DNA of 61,010 nucleotides from positions 1-61,010 of the forward strand of contig CAJXLJ010000016.1 in the NCBI GenBank assembly GCA_913055785.1, in the 5' to 3' direction. Position 1 is the stretch's first letter; each line of letters begins with the position of its first letter. Position numbers and translations under genes: made by a program. This stretch comes from an uncultured Parvularculaceae bacterium (GTDB lineage: Bacteria; Pseudomonadota; Alphaproteobacteria; Caulobacterales; Parvularculaceae). Positions 49,271-58,738 of this stretch are shown one piece after another. The notes under the pieces were generated by a model. That model did no database searches, was not told the origin of the DNA, and saw only the letters and a list, made by a program, of their open reading frames with translations.

Positions 49271-49402
49271 GGCTGCGCCTTCGTCGTCAGTCGGTTCTGT
49301 CCCCGCTTGTAAGGGCGAATGAGTGGCCTGTTTTGGCGCAAAACCGCAAGGCGAGAATATCCCCAGCCGCCTTAACGATTGGAAAGCCGTGCGGGACCGC
49401 GC

Positions 49403-51316
49403 TTATCCCGGGAGGTTCAGCGGCTTGGAGATATAGAGCATGCGCCAGTCCATATTCTCCATCAGCATGGCGCGGGCGGCCTCGTCGATCCGCTCGCGCA
49501 AGGTCGCGAGCCGCGGCGTTTCCGCGGCTGCGAGCGCCTCGACTTTCGCGGCGATGGTTTTGAGCTGCGCGGCAGTCGCGTGCGAGCGTTCCGCCGTGGA
49601 CCCGAATTCACCCTGAACGCGAATACCGAAAAATGCGGCGCCCAGAGCGGGCAGAACGCCGGTCAGCATGGTGACGACCCCTTTGACGTCCTCCTTGGCG
49701 TATTTCGCCCATTTGGCGAGATCGGCGTCGCCGCCCGCGACGTATGCCAGCACCAGATAAAGAATGCAGATCAGGAACGTCGCGCCAAACGCATATTCGC
49801 CGGCAATGTGAAGATTGTGTTCGATTTTGTGCAACTCGCCCGCCTTTCGGTCGTGATAGGCGATTTGCGGACGGATTTCCTCGGCCAGCACGGTTTGCGC
49901 CATTGTGCGGATCGATCCGGTTTTAAAAGCGCCGGACGTCATACCCGCTTCGCGCCGGGATGCGGCCAGATACCAGTCGACCCATCCGGCCGCCTCCGCG
50001 CCTTCGCCTTCCGACAAGTCGGCGCCGGGGCCGCGGCCCAGCGTGAGAAACGAAAGCCGATACTGCCGTAATTCCTCCGCAAGCTGACGGTAGTCGATCC
50101 ACTTTTCGTGCCAGCGCCCGCGCTTGCCGAGCGTGGTGATGACGAGGATCAGGAAGATCAGGGTCACTTCGATGCTGATCCAGACCGTCTTGCTGCCAAT
50201 CCCGTAGTCCTTCAGGACGAGATCGACGAGCGCCAGTAAGACGGCGAGCGCAGCGAACAAGTAATTGAAGAAATAGGAAGAGCGATAAAGGTTGCTGTAA
50301 TGGACCGCCAGATGATCCGCCCATTCAAAGCGCGGAATGATGAGGTCGTTGAAAACTCTCTGATCATACTCAGAAGACTGAAGCCGCTGCGCCAAAGTCG
50401 ATTTTCTGGACGTCGCGATTTGCTGCGCCGGCGTCGGGCAGGCGAGCCTTACGGGAAACGGCCATTTTCGGGCGAAGAGTTTTTCCCAGAACTGGTGAAA
50501 TGAGCCGAAATTGAAGCGATGGGCGCGCTCTTCCGCGTAAGCCCGATAGGCGTCGAGCGCGTGCGTTTTCTTGCCGCTGAACGCATGCTCAATTTCCTTT
50601 GAGGAAGGCGGCGCGACGCACGCCGCAACCGCTTCGTGCACGGCTTCATCCGTAAACGGATTTTCAAGATTTTCAGGCAGCAGGAACACCGGCGGTTTGT
50701 CGGCGTGGGCGTTGATCCACACGACCGGCTTGCCGGCCGCCAGCGCCTCTTCCTTAATCATCGCCGTGCCGCCGGGGCCGCGCGCTTCCTCACCGTCCCA
50801 GACCGCGATCAGGAAATCGGACTGATCGACCGTCACGACGCCCGCCTGCAGATAGGCGTTTTCCTCGAGCATGGACGACCCGCGCGCGCCGTCGAGTTCC
50901 GCAACCGCCGTCGCTCTCGAAAGCAGGCTTTCAAACTCCCGGCGATCGGCGTCGGAAAAATCGTCCGCGTAACTTTCCCGGGCGAAGGGGAGCGGCGCCA
51001 GAAGCCGCCAGCCCGCAGTCAGCGCCTGTTGCGCCGCCAGCGTATCGGCGCCGTCGGCCAGCGCGCTGACAAAATACCGGATCGGTTCGACGTCGGCGTA
51101 ATCGGCGCTGTAAAGCGCCTTGGCCTTGTCGAGACCACGCCCGACAGCGGCGAGAACGGCGGCGATCTGCGCGCCAATGCGCTCGTTCTGGCCCGCATCG
51201 AGCCGCGACCGGCGATGACCGGTGACCCCGACGCGCAGCGCCAATGCCGGCTTTGGCGGCGATTTTTCGCTTGTCACGTCCCGGCCCCATGCTGTCTGAC
51301 AATGTGCGTTACTCAA
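49403..51316 (-). CDS. SLOG-like nucleotide-sensing domain fused to SLATT-like membrane effector
   Basis: The 637-residue protein has an N-terminal Rossmann-like SLOG/DprA-LOG-type domain (about 26-205: RVGVTGHRRSRLD, ADGADTLAAQQALTAGW, QSDFLIAVWDGEEARGPGGT and AAGKPVVWINA). A C-terminal half follows with four membrane helices (about 348-368, 378-396, 506-528, 548-566) and the KWIDYRQLAEELRQYRL helix of SLATT/DUF4231 pore-forming modules. In known systems SLOG binds a nucleotide signal and SLATT kills or depolarises the cell. It is the first gene of the block, 132 bases before the TIR/FGE gene, and divergent from comM. Confidence 0.8.
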   Translation of the reverse strand: MSNAHCQTAWGRDVTSEKSPPKPALALRVGVTGHRRSRLDAGQNERIGAQIAAVLAAVGRGLDKAKALYSADYADVEPIRYFVSALADGADTLAAQQALTAGWRLLAPLPFARESYADDFSDADRREFESLLSRATAVAELDGARGSSMLEENAYLQAGVVTVDQSDFLIAVWDGEEARGPGGTAMIKEEALAAGKPVVWINAHADKPPVFLLPENLENPFTDEAVHEAVAACVAPPSSKEIEHAFSGKKTHALDAYRAYAEERAHRFNFGSFHQFWEKLFARKWPFPVRLACPTPAQQIATSRKSTLAQRLQSSEYDQRVFNDLIIPRFEWADHLAVHYSNLYRSSYFFNYLFAALAVLLALVDLVLKDYGIGSKTVWISIEVTLIFLILVITTLGKRGRWHEKWIDYRQLAEELRQYRLSFLTLGRGPGADLSEGEGAEAAGWVDWYLAASRREAGMTSGAFKTGSIRTMAQTVLAEEIRPQIAYHDRKAGELHKIEHNLHIAGEYAFGATFLICILYLVLAYVAGGDADLAKWAKYAKEDVKGVVTMLTGVLPALGAAFFGIRVQGEFGSTAERSHATAAQLKTIAAKVEALAAAETPRLATLRERIDEAARAMLMENMDWRMLYISKPLNLPG

Positions 51317-51425
51317 CGAATACGCAGGCCCCCGTCAAGCCGCGCAGGCAAACGGCTTCAGAAAAATGTTCTTGTAATGTTCTTTCGCATGCGCCATGCT
51401 GAGCCCGCCAGCAGCGGGGAGCGCC

Positions 51426-52976
51426 ATGGTCGCCCAGGTCACCACATTCGCCTTTCACGGGGTCGAGGCGCGGCCCGTCACGGTGCAGGTGCAACTGGTC
51501 GGCGGTCAGCCCGCGTTCGCCGTTGTCGGTTTGCCAGACAAGGCCGTTTCGGAAGCGAGAGAACGGGTTCGGGCGGCGCTCTCGGCCGTCGGTCTCGGCC
51601 TGCCGCCGAAGCGCATCACCGTTAACCTGGCGCCCGCGGATCTACCCAAGGAGGGCAGCCATTACGATCTCGCGATTGCCCTCGGCGTATTGATTGAGAT
51701 GGGGGCCGCGCCGCATGACGCCGGCGCGGGCTTTGCGGTCATGGGCGAGCTCGGCCTCGACGGGTCGATCGCGCCCGTGGCCGGGGCGCTGCCGGCGGCG
51801 GTCTCGGCGAACGCCATGGGGCTCGGGCTTATCTGTCCGGCGGCGAGCGGCGCCGAAGCGGCCTGGGCGGGCGGCGAGGCGGAGATCATCGCGCCGAAAT
51901 CGCTCATTCAGCTCGTCAATCATTTCAAGGGAACGCAAGTCCTGTCCGCGCCGGCGCCGGGAGCGCTCGAAGCCGCCGCCGCCGCGCCCGACCTCATCGA
52001 CGTCAAAGGCCAGGAGACCGCCAAGCGCGCGCTCGAAATCGCCGCAGCGGGCGGGCACAATCTCCTGATGGTCGGCCCGCCGGGCGCCGGCAAGTCGATG
52101 CTCGCCGCGCGTCTGCCCGGCTTGCTGCCGTCATTGTCGCCCGCCGAGATGCTCGAAATCTCGATGATCCAGTCCCTCGCCGGGCTCCTTGAAGACGGGC
52201 GGCTGACGCGGGCGCGGCCGTTTCGGGCGCCGCATCACTCGGCTTCCATGGCGGCGATGATCGGCGGCGGCGTCCGCGCGAAACCGGGAGAGGCCTCCCT
52301 CGCCCATCGCGGCGTCCTGTTTCTGGACGAACTGCCGGAGTTTTCCGCACCGGTTCTGGATTCCCTTCGGCAACCCCTTGAGACCGGTGACGTGCTGATC
52401 GCGCGCGCGAATTTTCATGTCCGGTATCCGGCGCGCTTTCAGCTTGTCGCCGCGATGAACCCGTGCCGCTGCGGCTATGGCAAGGCCAGCGGCAGGGCCT
52501 GCGGACGCGGGCCGAACTGCGAGGAAGTCTATCAGTCGCGGATTTCCGGGCCACTGCTCGACCGCATGGACCTCACCGTCTCCCTGCCGGCGGTGACCCC
52601 GGCCGATCTCGCCGCGCCTGTTCAGGGAGAAGACACGAAGACCGTCGCACGCCGGGTCGCCGGCGCCCGCGCCCTGCAGCAGGAACGCGGCGGCGCGGCA
52701 GACGGCGCGACCAACGCGTCAGTCCCGGACGCCGTCCTCGGCAAGATCGCCGTCCCCGATGCGGAAGGCGCCGCGCTCCTTTCCCGCGCCGCTGAAACGC
52801 TGCATTTTTCCGCCCGCGCCTATATGCGTATTCTGCGCGTCGCGCGCACGCTCGCCGATCTTGACGGCGCAGACGGCGTAAAGCGGCGCCATGTCGCCGA
52901 AGCCGTGAGCTTTCGCCGGCGTGAAACAGGCGAGCCCGTCGAGGCCGCGCGGGCGTCTTTATCGGCTGCATTTTAA
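51426..52976 (+). CDS. comM: YifB/ComM-family Mg-chelatase-like AAA+ ATPase
   Basis: This 516-residue AAA+ helicase-like protein promotes branch migration in transformation. The N-terminal Lon-like fold (VEARPVTVQVQLVGGQPAFA, VGLPDKAVSEARERVRAAL) is followed by Walker A GPPGAGKSMLAARLPG, the Mg-chelatase core FRAPHHSASMAAMIGGG and LFLDELPEFS, and the Cys-containing AAMNPCRCGY loop. Start at 51426 (MVAQVTTFAFHGVEA) gives the family N-terminus. Divergent from the SLOG/SLATT gene. Confidence 0.95.
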   Translation: MVAQVTTFAFHGVEARPVTVQVQLVGGQPAFAVVGLPDKAVSEARERVRAALSAVGLGLPPKRITVNLAPADLPKEGSHYDLAIALGVLIEMGAAPHDAGAGFAVMGELGLDGSIAPVAGALPAAVSANAMGLGLICPAASGAEAAWAGGEAEIIAPKSLIQLVNHFKGTQVLSAPAPGALEAAAAAPDLIDVKGQETAKRALEIAAAGGHNLLMVGPPGAGKSMLAARLPGLLPSLSPAEMLEISMIQSLAGLLEDGRLTRARPFRAPHHSASMAAMIGGGVRAKPGEASLAHRGVLFLDELPEFSAPVLDSLRQPLETGDVLIARANFHVRYPARFQLVAAMNPCRCGYGKASGRACGRGPNCEEVYQSRISGPLLDRMDLTVSLPAVTPADLAAPVQGEDTKTVARRVAGARALQQERGGAADGATNASVPDAVLGKIAVPDAEGAALLSRAAETLHFSARAYMRILRVARTLADLDGADGVKRRHVAEAVSFRRRETGEPVEAARASLSAAF

Positions 52977-53059
52977 CGGCCTGATTAACCAAGCCTCTCA
53001 ACCATTTTTCAAGCGCATCGTTGGATTATCTGCGGGTCAGGGCAGGGGACGCCGCATTT

Positions 53060-54889
53060 ATGCCGAACAACGCGTATCGTGAAAACCGCAACGTCAGTGA
53101 ACTGATCGTGCTGACAGATCAGAACGATCTCATTCGCTTCGTCTCGCGCGCCTTCGCCGATTATTTCGGCGGTCCTGTGGAGAAATGGCTGGGCCAGCGT
53201 TTTGCTCCGGGCGGCGGCGCCGCTTCCCCGGGGGCGCCCGCCGCCTACCGAACCGAGGCCCGCGCCGGCGGCCGCGACTATATCGTCGACTGGGAGGAAA
53301 CCGTTCTGGCGGCAGGCGAACGGCTTTATACGGGCGTCGCCCTAAACGGGGAGCCCGCTGGCGAGAGCGGCGGCGGCGACGCAAAAATGCGCTTTCTCGC
53401 CACCATGAGCCATGAAATGCGCACGCCACTCAACGGCATTCTCGGCATGACCGGCCTGCTTCTCGACACAGACCTCAAACCCGATCAGCGCTCCTACGCG
53501 GAATCCGTCCGCCAGTCCGGCGCCGCGCTGCTTGCGCTGATCAACGACCTTCTCGACTACGCCAAGATCGAGGCCGGCCGCATTGAACTCGAAGCGCAGC
53601 CCTTTTGTCCGTACGCCCTCGTTCAGGGCGTCGTCGAATTGCTTTCGCCGCGCGCCGCTGACAAGGGCGTCGAGATCGCCGCCTATGTGGATGAGAAAAT
53701 TCCGGCCAAGCTGTTCGGCGACGAAGCGCGACTGCGCCAGCTTCTGATCAATCTCGCCGGCAACGGCGTGAAGTTCACCGACCACGGCGGCGTCAGCGTC
53801 GAAGCGCGGCTTGTCGACAAGTCAGAAACCGCCGTGCGGATGCGCATCGATGTCCGCGATACGGGGATCGGCATCCCGGAAGACAAACAGGCGGCGATTT
53901 TTGAAGAATTCTCGCAAGTCTCGGGCGAAGCCGAAAAGAAGAACGAAGGCACCGGCCTCGGTCTGGCGATCGCCCAGAAAATCGCCGGCGCCATGGGCGG
54001 TGAAATCACGCTTGTCAGCAGCCCCGGGGAAGGCAGCGTCTTTTCCTTCGAAACCGAGCTCGCTTATGAAGAAGCGGCCGTCCTGCGCCCGCCGCTGAAT
54101 GACGCCGTCATTGTCGCTACAAAATCGAACATTCTGGCGCGCAACCTTTCCCTGCAACTTGATGCGCTCGGCGCTCGAAAGGTCATCCGTACAGAGACGG
54201 CTGATGAAACAAAGGCGGCGATCGAAGCTCATCCCGGCGCCGTTCTGCTTTGCGACATCTACCTCGCGGGCGACAGCGCTCTGCCATTCGACACGCCGGC
54301 GGCGGGACGCGCTTACGTGCTGCTGACGCCGCTGGCGCGCGGCCGCCTTAACGATCTCCGCAAGGCTGGTTTTCACGGTTACTTCATCAAGCCGGTGCGC
54401 CAATCCTCCCTATACGAGCGGCTCTCCGGCGCCAGGGAGCAAGCTGCGCCCGCGAAACCCGCGGCGGGCGAAAAGGGGAAAAAACCGGGCGGCAAGAGCT
54501 TCCGCGTGCTGCTTGCGGAAGACAACCAGATCAATGCCGTGCTCGCGACGACGATCATCAAGCGCGCCGGCCATGAAGTCGACGTGGCCTCAAACGGCGA
54601 AGAGGCGGTCTCGGCGCTGAAGCGCGAGGCCTATGACATCGTCCTCATGGACATGCACATGCCGGAAGTCGACGGTCTTGAGGCCGCTCGCCGCATTCGC
54701 GGGCTCGACAGCGACCGCGCAAAAACCCCGATTGTCGCCCTGACGGCGAACGCCATGGCCTCGGATCGGCAGAAATGCGTCGCCGCGGGCATGGACGATT
54801 TTCTTTCCAAGCCATTTGAGCCGGCCGATCTTGAAAACATGCTCGACAAATGGAGCGGCATGAAAAGCGCGTTCGCCAAGGCTTCATAA
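53060..54889 (+). CDS. Hybrid sensor histidine kinase with two receiver domains
   Basis: This soluble protein of about 609 residues has a small PAS-like N-terminus ([20 protein letters not shown]), His[21 protein letters not shown] with the phospho-His, and HATPase_c with N-box [11 protein letters not shown] and G-boxes DTGIGIPED and [12 protein letters not shown] first, degenerate receiver ([11 protein letters not shown] with Asp) precedes a full receiver ([27 protein letters not shown] with acceptor Asp, [12 protein letters not shown]). No output domain, so it passes phosphate onward. An in-frame TTG at 53021 could extend the N-terminus. Confidence 0.9.
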   Translation: MPNNAYRENRNVSELIVLTDQNDLIRFVSRAFADYFGGPVEKWLGQRFAPGGGAASPGAPAAYRTEARAGGRDYIVDWEETVLAAGERLYTGVALNGEPAGESGGGDAKMRFLATMSHEMRTPLNGILGMTGLLLDTDLKPDQRSYAESVRQSGAALLALINDLLDYAKIEAGRIELEAQPFCPYALVQGVVELLSPRAADKGVEIAAYVDEKIPAKLFGDEARLRQLLINLAGNGVKFTDHGGVSVEARLVDKSETAVRMRIDVRDTGIGIPEDKQAAIFEEFSQVSGEAEKKNEGTGLGLAIAQKIAGAMGGEITLVSSPGEGSVFSFETELAYEEAAVLRPPLNDAVIVATKSNILARNLSLQLDALGARKVIRTETADETKAAIEAHPGAVLLCDIYLAGDSALPFDTPAAGRAYVLLTPLARGRLNDLRKAGFHGYFIKPVRQSSLYERLSGAREQAAPAKPAAGEKGKKPGGKSFRVLLAEDNQINAVLATTIIKRAGHEVDVASNGEEAVSALKREAYDIVLMDMHMPEVDGLEAARRIRGLDSDRAKTPIVALTANAMASDRQKCVAAGMDDFLSKPFEPADLENMLDKWSGMKSAFAKAS

Positions 54890-54930
54890 AGCGCCTTTAT
54901 TCCGCCGGAAAACGCCCTTAGCCTTTTTTC

Positions 54931-56271
54931 ATGTCACAGGAAAAGAATGCCGCCCCCGGCGGCGAAACTCTTCTCGGTTCGCTCAGCGGCTATTTTCGCC
55001 CCCGCAGCATCGTCATGCTGCTCCTGGGTTTTTCCGCCGGCCTTCCTTTTTACATGATCTACCAGAACCTTTCGCTCTGGCTTGCGGAGGCCGGCGTTTC
55101 GAAAGGCGAGATCGGCCTCTTCGCCTGGACGGGTTTTGCGTTCACTTTCAAATTCCTCTGGGCGCCGGCGGTCGACCGCATGCCCGTGCCCATTCTTGAA
55201 AAGATGATCGGACGGCGCCGGGCCTGGATGGCGGCGGCGCAAATCGGCATCGCACTGTCGCTGATCGCCATGAGCGCCGCGAACCCGCAAGGCAACCTCT
55301 ATTACGTCGCGATCATCGCCGTGCTCATGGCTTTTGCGGCGGCGACCCAGGACATCGCTATCGACGCATGGCGTATCGAAGCCGCGACGGACGCCGAGCA
55401 GGGCGTCATGGCGGCGATGTACCAATACGGATATCGCGTCGCAATCATGGTCGCCGGCGCCGGCGCGCTCATTGTTGCAGACAATGTGAATTGGCCCGCC
55501 GCCTATCAGTTCATGGCGCTGTTGATGGGCGTCGGTTTTCTGACCGCTCTCTTTGCGCCTAAGGTGGAGGTCCGCGAATATACGCCGCCGCCGCGGGCCG
55601 GCCTTGCCGAAACATTTTCCCGGTCCGTGGTCGGACCGTTTCGCGACTTCTTTTCACGCTATGGCGTGCATGCGCTTGTCATATTGCTTTTCATTGCGCT
55701 TTTCCGCGTGCCCGATTTCCTGATGGGCTACATGACGGGGCCGCTCTATATCGATCTCGGCTATGACAAGACGACAATCGGGGCGATCCGGTCCGGCGCC
55801 GGTCTGTTCGCAACCCTGTTCGGCGTTTTTCTCGGGGGCGTCGTCGTGGCGCGGTTCGGCGTCAAGACGACATTGCTTGTCGGCGTCGTCTCACAGTCCC
55901 TTACCAACCTGATTTACAGCTGGCTGGCGCTTTCCGATGCGACAACCGCCGGTCTCGCCGCGGCCGTCATCATCGACAATATCGCCTATGGCGCGGCCGG
56001 GACCATCCTCATCGCCTATATGTCGAGCCTCACCAATACGGCGTTCACCGCCACGCAATACGCCTTGTTCAGTTCGTTTTACGCGTTGCCGGGAAAATTT
56101 GTCGGCGGATTTTCCGGCTTCATGGTGGAGGGCGTCGGCTTTGCGTGGTTCTTCGTCATCACCGCACTGCTCGGCATCCCCGCAGCGTTGCTCGTATTCT
56201 TCCTCGGGCGCGCTGAAAAGCACATAACGAAAGCCGCGCCTCAGGACGGCGATGTTCCGGCGGCGCCTTAA
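54931..56271 (+). CDS. AmpG-like MFS permease (muropeptide/siderophore type)
   Basis: This 446-residue transporter has twelve hydrophobic helices. It opens YFRPRSIVMLLLGFSAGLPF and YMIYQNLSLWLAEAGVSKG, with FAWTGFAFTFKFLWAPAVDR and ATQDIAIDAWRIE, the AmpG family fingerprint. AmpG imports anhydromuropeptides for peptidoglycan recycling. The 3' end overlaps the convergent lipoprotein gene by four bases. A wider MFS_1 role is possible. Confidence 0.88.
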   Translation: MSQEKNAAPGGETLLGSLSGYFRPRSIVMLLLGFSAGLPFYMIYQNLSLWLAEAGVSKGEIGLFAWTGFAFTFKFLWAPAVDRMPVPILEKMIGRRRAWMAAAQIGIALSLIAMSAANPQGNLYYVAIIAVLMAFAAATQDIAIDAWRIEAATDAEQGVMAAMYQYGYRVAIMVAGAGALIVADNVNWPAAYQFMALLMGVGFLTALFAPKVEVREYTPPPRAGLAETFSRSVVGPFRDFFSRYGVHALVILLFIALFRVPDFLMGYMTGPLYIDLGYDKTTIGAIRSGAGLFATLFGVFLGGVVVARFGVKTTLLVGVVSQSLTNLIYSWLALSDATTAGLAAAVIIDNIAYGAAGTILIAYMSSLTNTAFTATQYALFSSFYALPGKFVGGFSGFMVEGVGFAWFFVITALLGIPAALLVFFLGRAEKHITKAAPQDGDVPAAP

Positions 56272-56642
56272 CCAGCGGCGAGGCAGGCGTCGAGCGCAGG
56301 CTTTTCGTGATCCGAATGAAGCGCTGTCGCATCTGCATGAGAGACGCGGTTCGCACCGGTTTCGTCAGGGTAAAGCACAACGATCAGCGTGCAGGTCTTG
56401 AGCCGGTAGCGGCGATATTCACCCGCGCCCTCGCGTCTCGTCAGGGATGGCGCGCCGAAGGTTGCATCAACCGCGTCGCCCGTGGCGCCCAGCACATCGC
56501 TCAACTTATAGACCGGCGCGGCTGGCTTTGGCGGGCCGGCGCGGCCGGCGGCGTCATCGCCGCCGGTCGTCGCACAGGCGGACGCGGCCGTCATGCATGC
56601 GCATGCCAAGGCGCGCTGTAACTTTCGTTTGTAACCGTTCAT
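56268..56642 (-). CDS. Small lipoprotein, hypothetical
   Basis: This protein of about 124 residues starts MNGYKRKLQRALACACMTAA and has a lipobox SACA. The mature part contains YKLSDVLGATGDAVDATFG and the LKTCTLIVVLYPDETGA pattern, with two conserved-looking Cys in the second half. No family recognised with certainty; it resembles small SmpA/OmlA-like lipoproteins that recognise a growing fold. Start at 56642 puts the signal first. Confidence 0.65.
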   Translation of the reverse strand: MNGYKRKLQRALACACMTAASACATTGGDDAAGRAGPPKPAAPVYKLSDVLGATGDAVDATFGAPSLTRREGAGEYRRYRLKTCTLIVVLYPDETGANRVSHADATALHSDHEKPALDACLAAG

Positions 56643-56801
56643 GGGCCGATGTTCGCCTGAAAAGAATAAGGATCGATTGAAGCCAGGGAAGCTAATCGCC
56701 GCCGCCGCGCGCCGCAAGCGGAGCGTTGACCGGCAGCGCCTTGCTTCGCGCCGTGCGCCTTCCTATAAGCCCCGCTGTTCATTCGCTGTCAGGGGAAATT
56801 C

Positions 56802-57362
56802 ATGCCGGATCAGAAACTCGACGTCATCGGCGTCGGCAACGCCATTGTCGACGTGCTCGCCAAAGCCGGTGATGCGTTTTTGACAACCCATGACATTCCG
56901 AAGGGCGGCATGATCCTCATTGACGAGCCGCGCGCGCATCGGATCTATGCCGAAATGGCGGCCGCCGTTGAAATATCCGGCGGATCGGCCGCCAACTCCA
57001 TCGCCTGCATCGCCTCGCTCGGCGGACAGGGGGGGTTTATCGGCAAGGTCTCTGACGACGAACTCGGCGAAATTTTCCGCCACGATTTGCGCGCCATGGG
57101 CGTCGAATTCAACACCGCTCCTTTAAAGGACGGCGCCGCCACCGGTCGCTGCCTGATCAACGTCACGCCGGACGCGCAGCGCTCCATGGCGACGTTTCTG
57201 GGCGCGGCCGGCTATGTCACGCCGGACGATGTCGACCCGGAGCAGGTCAAACGCGCCGAAATCACCTTCTTCGAAGGCTATCTGTTCGAACAGCCGATGG
57301 CGCGGGACGGCTTCACGCGCGCCTGCGCGATCGCCAAGGAGAACGGCAAGCGCACGGCGCTG
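56802..57362 (+). pseudogene. Adenosine-kinase-like PfkB-family kinase, 3' truncated
   Basis: The first 187 or so residues have the PfkB start LDVIGVGNAIVDVLAKAGDA, SGGSAANSIACIASLGGQGG and FIGKVSDDELGEIF. The family usually continues past ACAIAKENGKRTAL into an SDPFCV-like stretch and the anion-hole GxGD and catalytic Asp near the C-terminus; here it changes into unrelated sequence at about 57360. The missing C-terminal part contains the catalytic Asp, so the product should be inactive. The cut is one side of the locus described at 57363-57424. Confidence 0.8.
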
Positions 57363-57424
57363 TGGCTCGGCCCGGACGAATGGCTGGTGATCGACGAAAC
57401 GGGCGATCCGGCCGCCGATTGCGC
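57363..57424 (+). other. Short foreign fragment at the kinase/queA junction, SoxG-like
   Basis: In the plus frame the bases after the kinase part read WLGPDEWLVIDETGDPAA, which fits the sarcosine oxidase gamma subunit (WLGPDEWL signature) and neither adenosine kinase nor QueA. It is only about 60 bases long and continues directly into the antisense of queA at about 57410-57424. Two breakpoints within 60 bases point to a chimeric join or a complex deletion scar. The family name is recalled from the motif, not searched. Confidence 0.55.
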
Positions 57425-57850
57425 GTCCTCGAAGGCGGCGCCGTCGGCGTCAAAGGCAAGCACCGCCTCGGTGCCTTCCCGTTCGATCACGCGCGCTTTT
57501 AGTTGGCCGCTGAAATGAACGACGTCGCCCGCCTTGAGGCGCTTGGCCGGCCTCACGAATGCGCGCCATCGCCCTTGCCCGAGATCCTTGTGCAAGGTCG
57601 CGTCAACCGAAACGTTGTCGCCGTCGCCGCGCGCCGGCCGCTCGCCGAAAAGCTGCGCGGGGATCACCTTTGTGTCGTTGGCGATCAGCAAATCGCCGGG
57701 ACGAAGCAGCGAGGGCAGATCTCGGATTATCCGGTCTTCAACGCCTTCCCGCCTGACGTGAAGCAGACGCGAGGCGTCGCGGGGATGCGCCGGATGAAGC
57801 GCAATCCGTTCCTGCGGCAATTCAAAATCGAAAAGGTCGACGCGCATCAC
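57410..57850 (-). pseudogene. queA: QueA (S-adenosylmethionine:tRNA ribosyltransferase-isomerase), 3' truncated
   Basis: From 57850 (or ATG 57847), 147 residues match QueA: DLFDFELPQERIALHPAHPR, LLRPGDLLIANDTKVIPAQL and RWRAFVRPAKRLKAGDVVHF. The rest of the 350-residue family, with the substrate-binding C-terminal half, is absent: the frame becomes antisense to the kinase region and ends at 57278. Not functional as assembled. The queuosine pathway also appears at the right end (queF), so the organism probably needs queA, which favours an assembly artefact. Confidence 0.85.
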
Positions 57851-57880
57851 CGCACCCTTGTTCTGCGTCGGGCGCGCCGG

Positions 57881-58714
57881 TCAGATTGAATAGATTTCTT
57901 CGTTGAAACTTTGATCCATGGTCTCCGACGGCGTCGTCTCCTTGCATGCGCCGACGGGTTTGGCGGGCACGCCGGCGACCGTGCAATGGGGCTCGACGGA
58001 TTTGAGGACAACGCTGCCCGCCGCAACCTTGGCGTTCTCGCCCACTTCGATATTGCCGAGCACCTTGGAGCCGACGCTGATCAGCGCGCCGCGGCGGATT
58101 TTCGGATGGCGATCGCCTTCATCCTTGCCGGTGCCGCCGAGCGTCACGTTCTGCAGGATCGAGACATCGTCTTCGACAACCGCGGTCTCGCCGATGACGA
58201 TCCCTGTCGCGTGATCGATGAAGACTCCCTTGCCGAACGGCACCGCCGGGTGAATGTCGACCGCGAAGAGTTCGGACATCCGGCTCTGCAGATAAAGCGC
58301 AAGCGCCTTGCGGTCGTGACGCCACAGCCAGTTCGCAACACGCTGCGCCTGCAGCGAGAGATAGCCCTTGAAATAAAGGAAGGGCTGCATGTGTTCATGG
58401 CAGGCGGGATCGCGTTCGAAGACGGCGCGCAAATCATAAAGCGCCGCCTCGACCACACGCGGTTCGTCCGCATAGGCTTCGTCGCAGACCTCGCGCCATA
58501 GCATCGCATTCATTTCGCCGTCTGAAAGCTTCTGCGCCAGCCGGTAGGAAAGCGCCGCTTCAAAACTCTCGTGATTGAGAATCGTCGCGTGCAGGAAACT
58601 CGCGAGGATCGGTTCCGACGCGGCGGCCGTCGCCGCCTCGACGCGCATCCGCGACCAGGTCTTGTCGCTGTTGAGCTCGACGACCGTCGAGTTTTGCGGG
58701 TTCGGATTGGCCAT
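57881..58714 (-). CDS. cysE: Serine O-acetyltransferase
   Basis: It acetylates serine as the first step of cysteine synthesis. The 277 residues have an N-terminal helical domain and a left-handed beta-helix of hexapeptide repeats. The active-site signature is DIHPAVPFGKGVFIDHATGI with the His-Asp pair, then ETAVVEDDVSILQNVTLGGT and KIRRGALISVGSKVLGNIEV. C-terminal extension beyond the helix ends in Ser-Ile, compatible with interaction with the O-acetylserine sulfhydrylase (cysteine synthase complex). Confidence 0.95.
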   Translation of the reverse strand: MANPNPQNSTVVELNSDKTWSRMRVEAATAAASEPILASFLHATILNHESFEAALSYRLAQKLSDGEMNAMLWREVCDEAYADEPRVVEAALYDLRAVFERDPACHEHMQPFLYFKGYLSLQAQRVANWLWRHDRKALALYLQSRMSELFAVDIHPAVPFGKGVFIDHATGIVIGETAVVEDDVSILQNVTLGGTGKDEGDRHPKIRRGALISVGSKVLGNIEVGENAKVAAGSVVLKSVEPHCTVAGVPAKPVGACKETTPSETMDQSFNEEIYSI

Positions 58715-58738
58715 GGCGCTATTGTCCTCCGTTCTCCC

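Noticed and set aside
44724-51316. The block as canonical Thoeris
   Set aside because: Thoeris needs an NADase-competent TIR and a SIR2-SLOG or macro-TM effector. Here the TIR looks inactive and the SLOG is fused to a SLATT-like module, with extra periplasmic genes.
57278-57850. queA as a complete shorter gene
   Set aside because: The C-terminal part from about residue 148 is antisense to the kinase/foreign region, and QueA needs its missing half.
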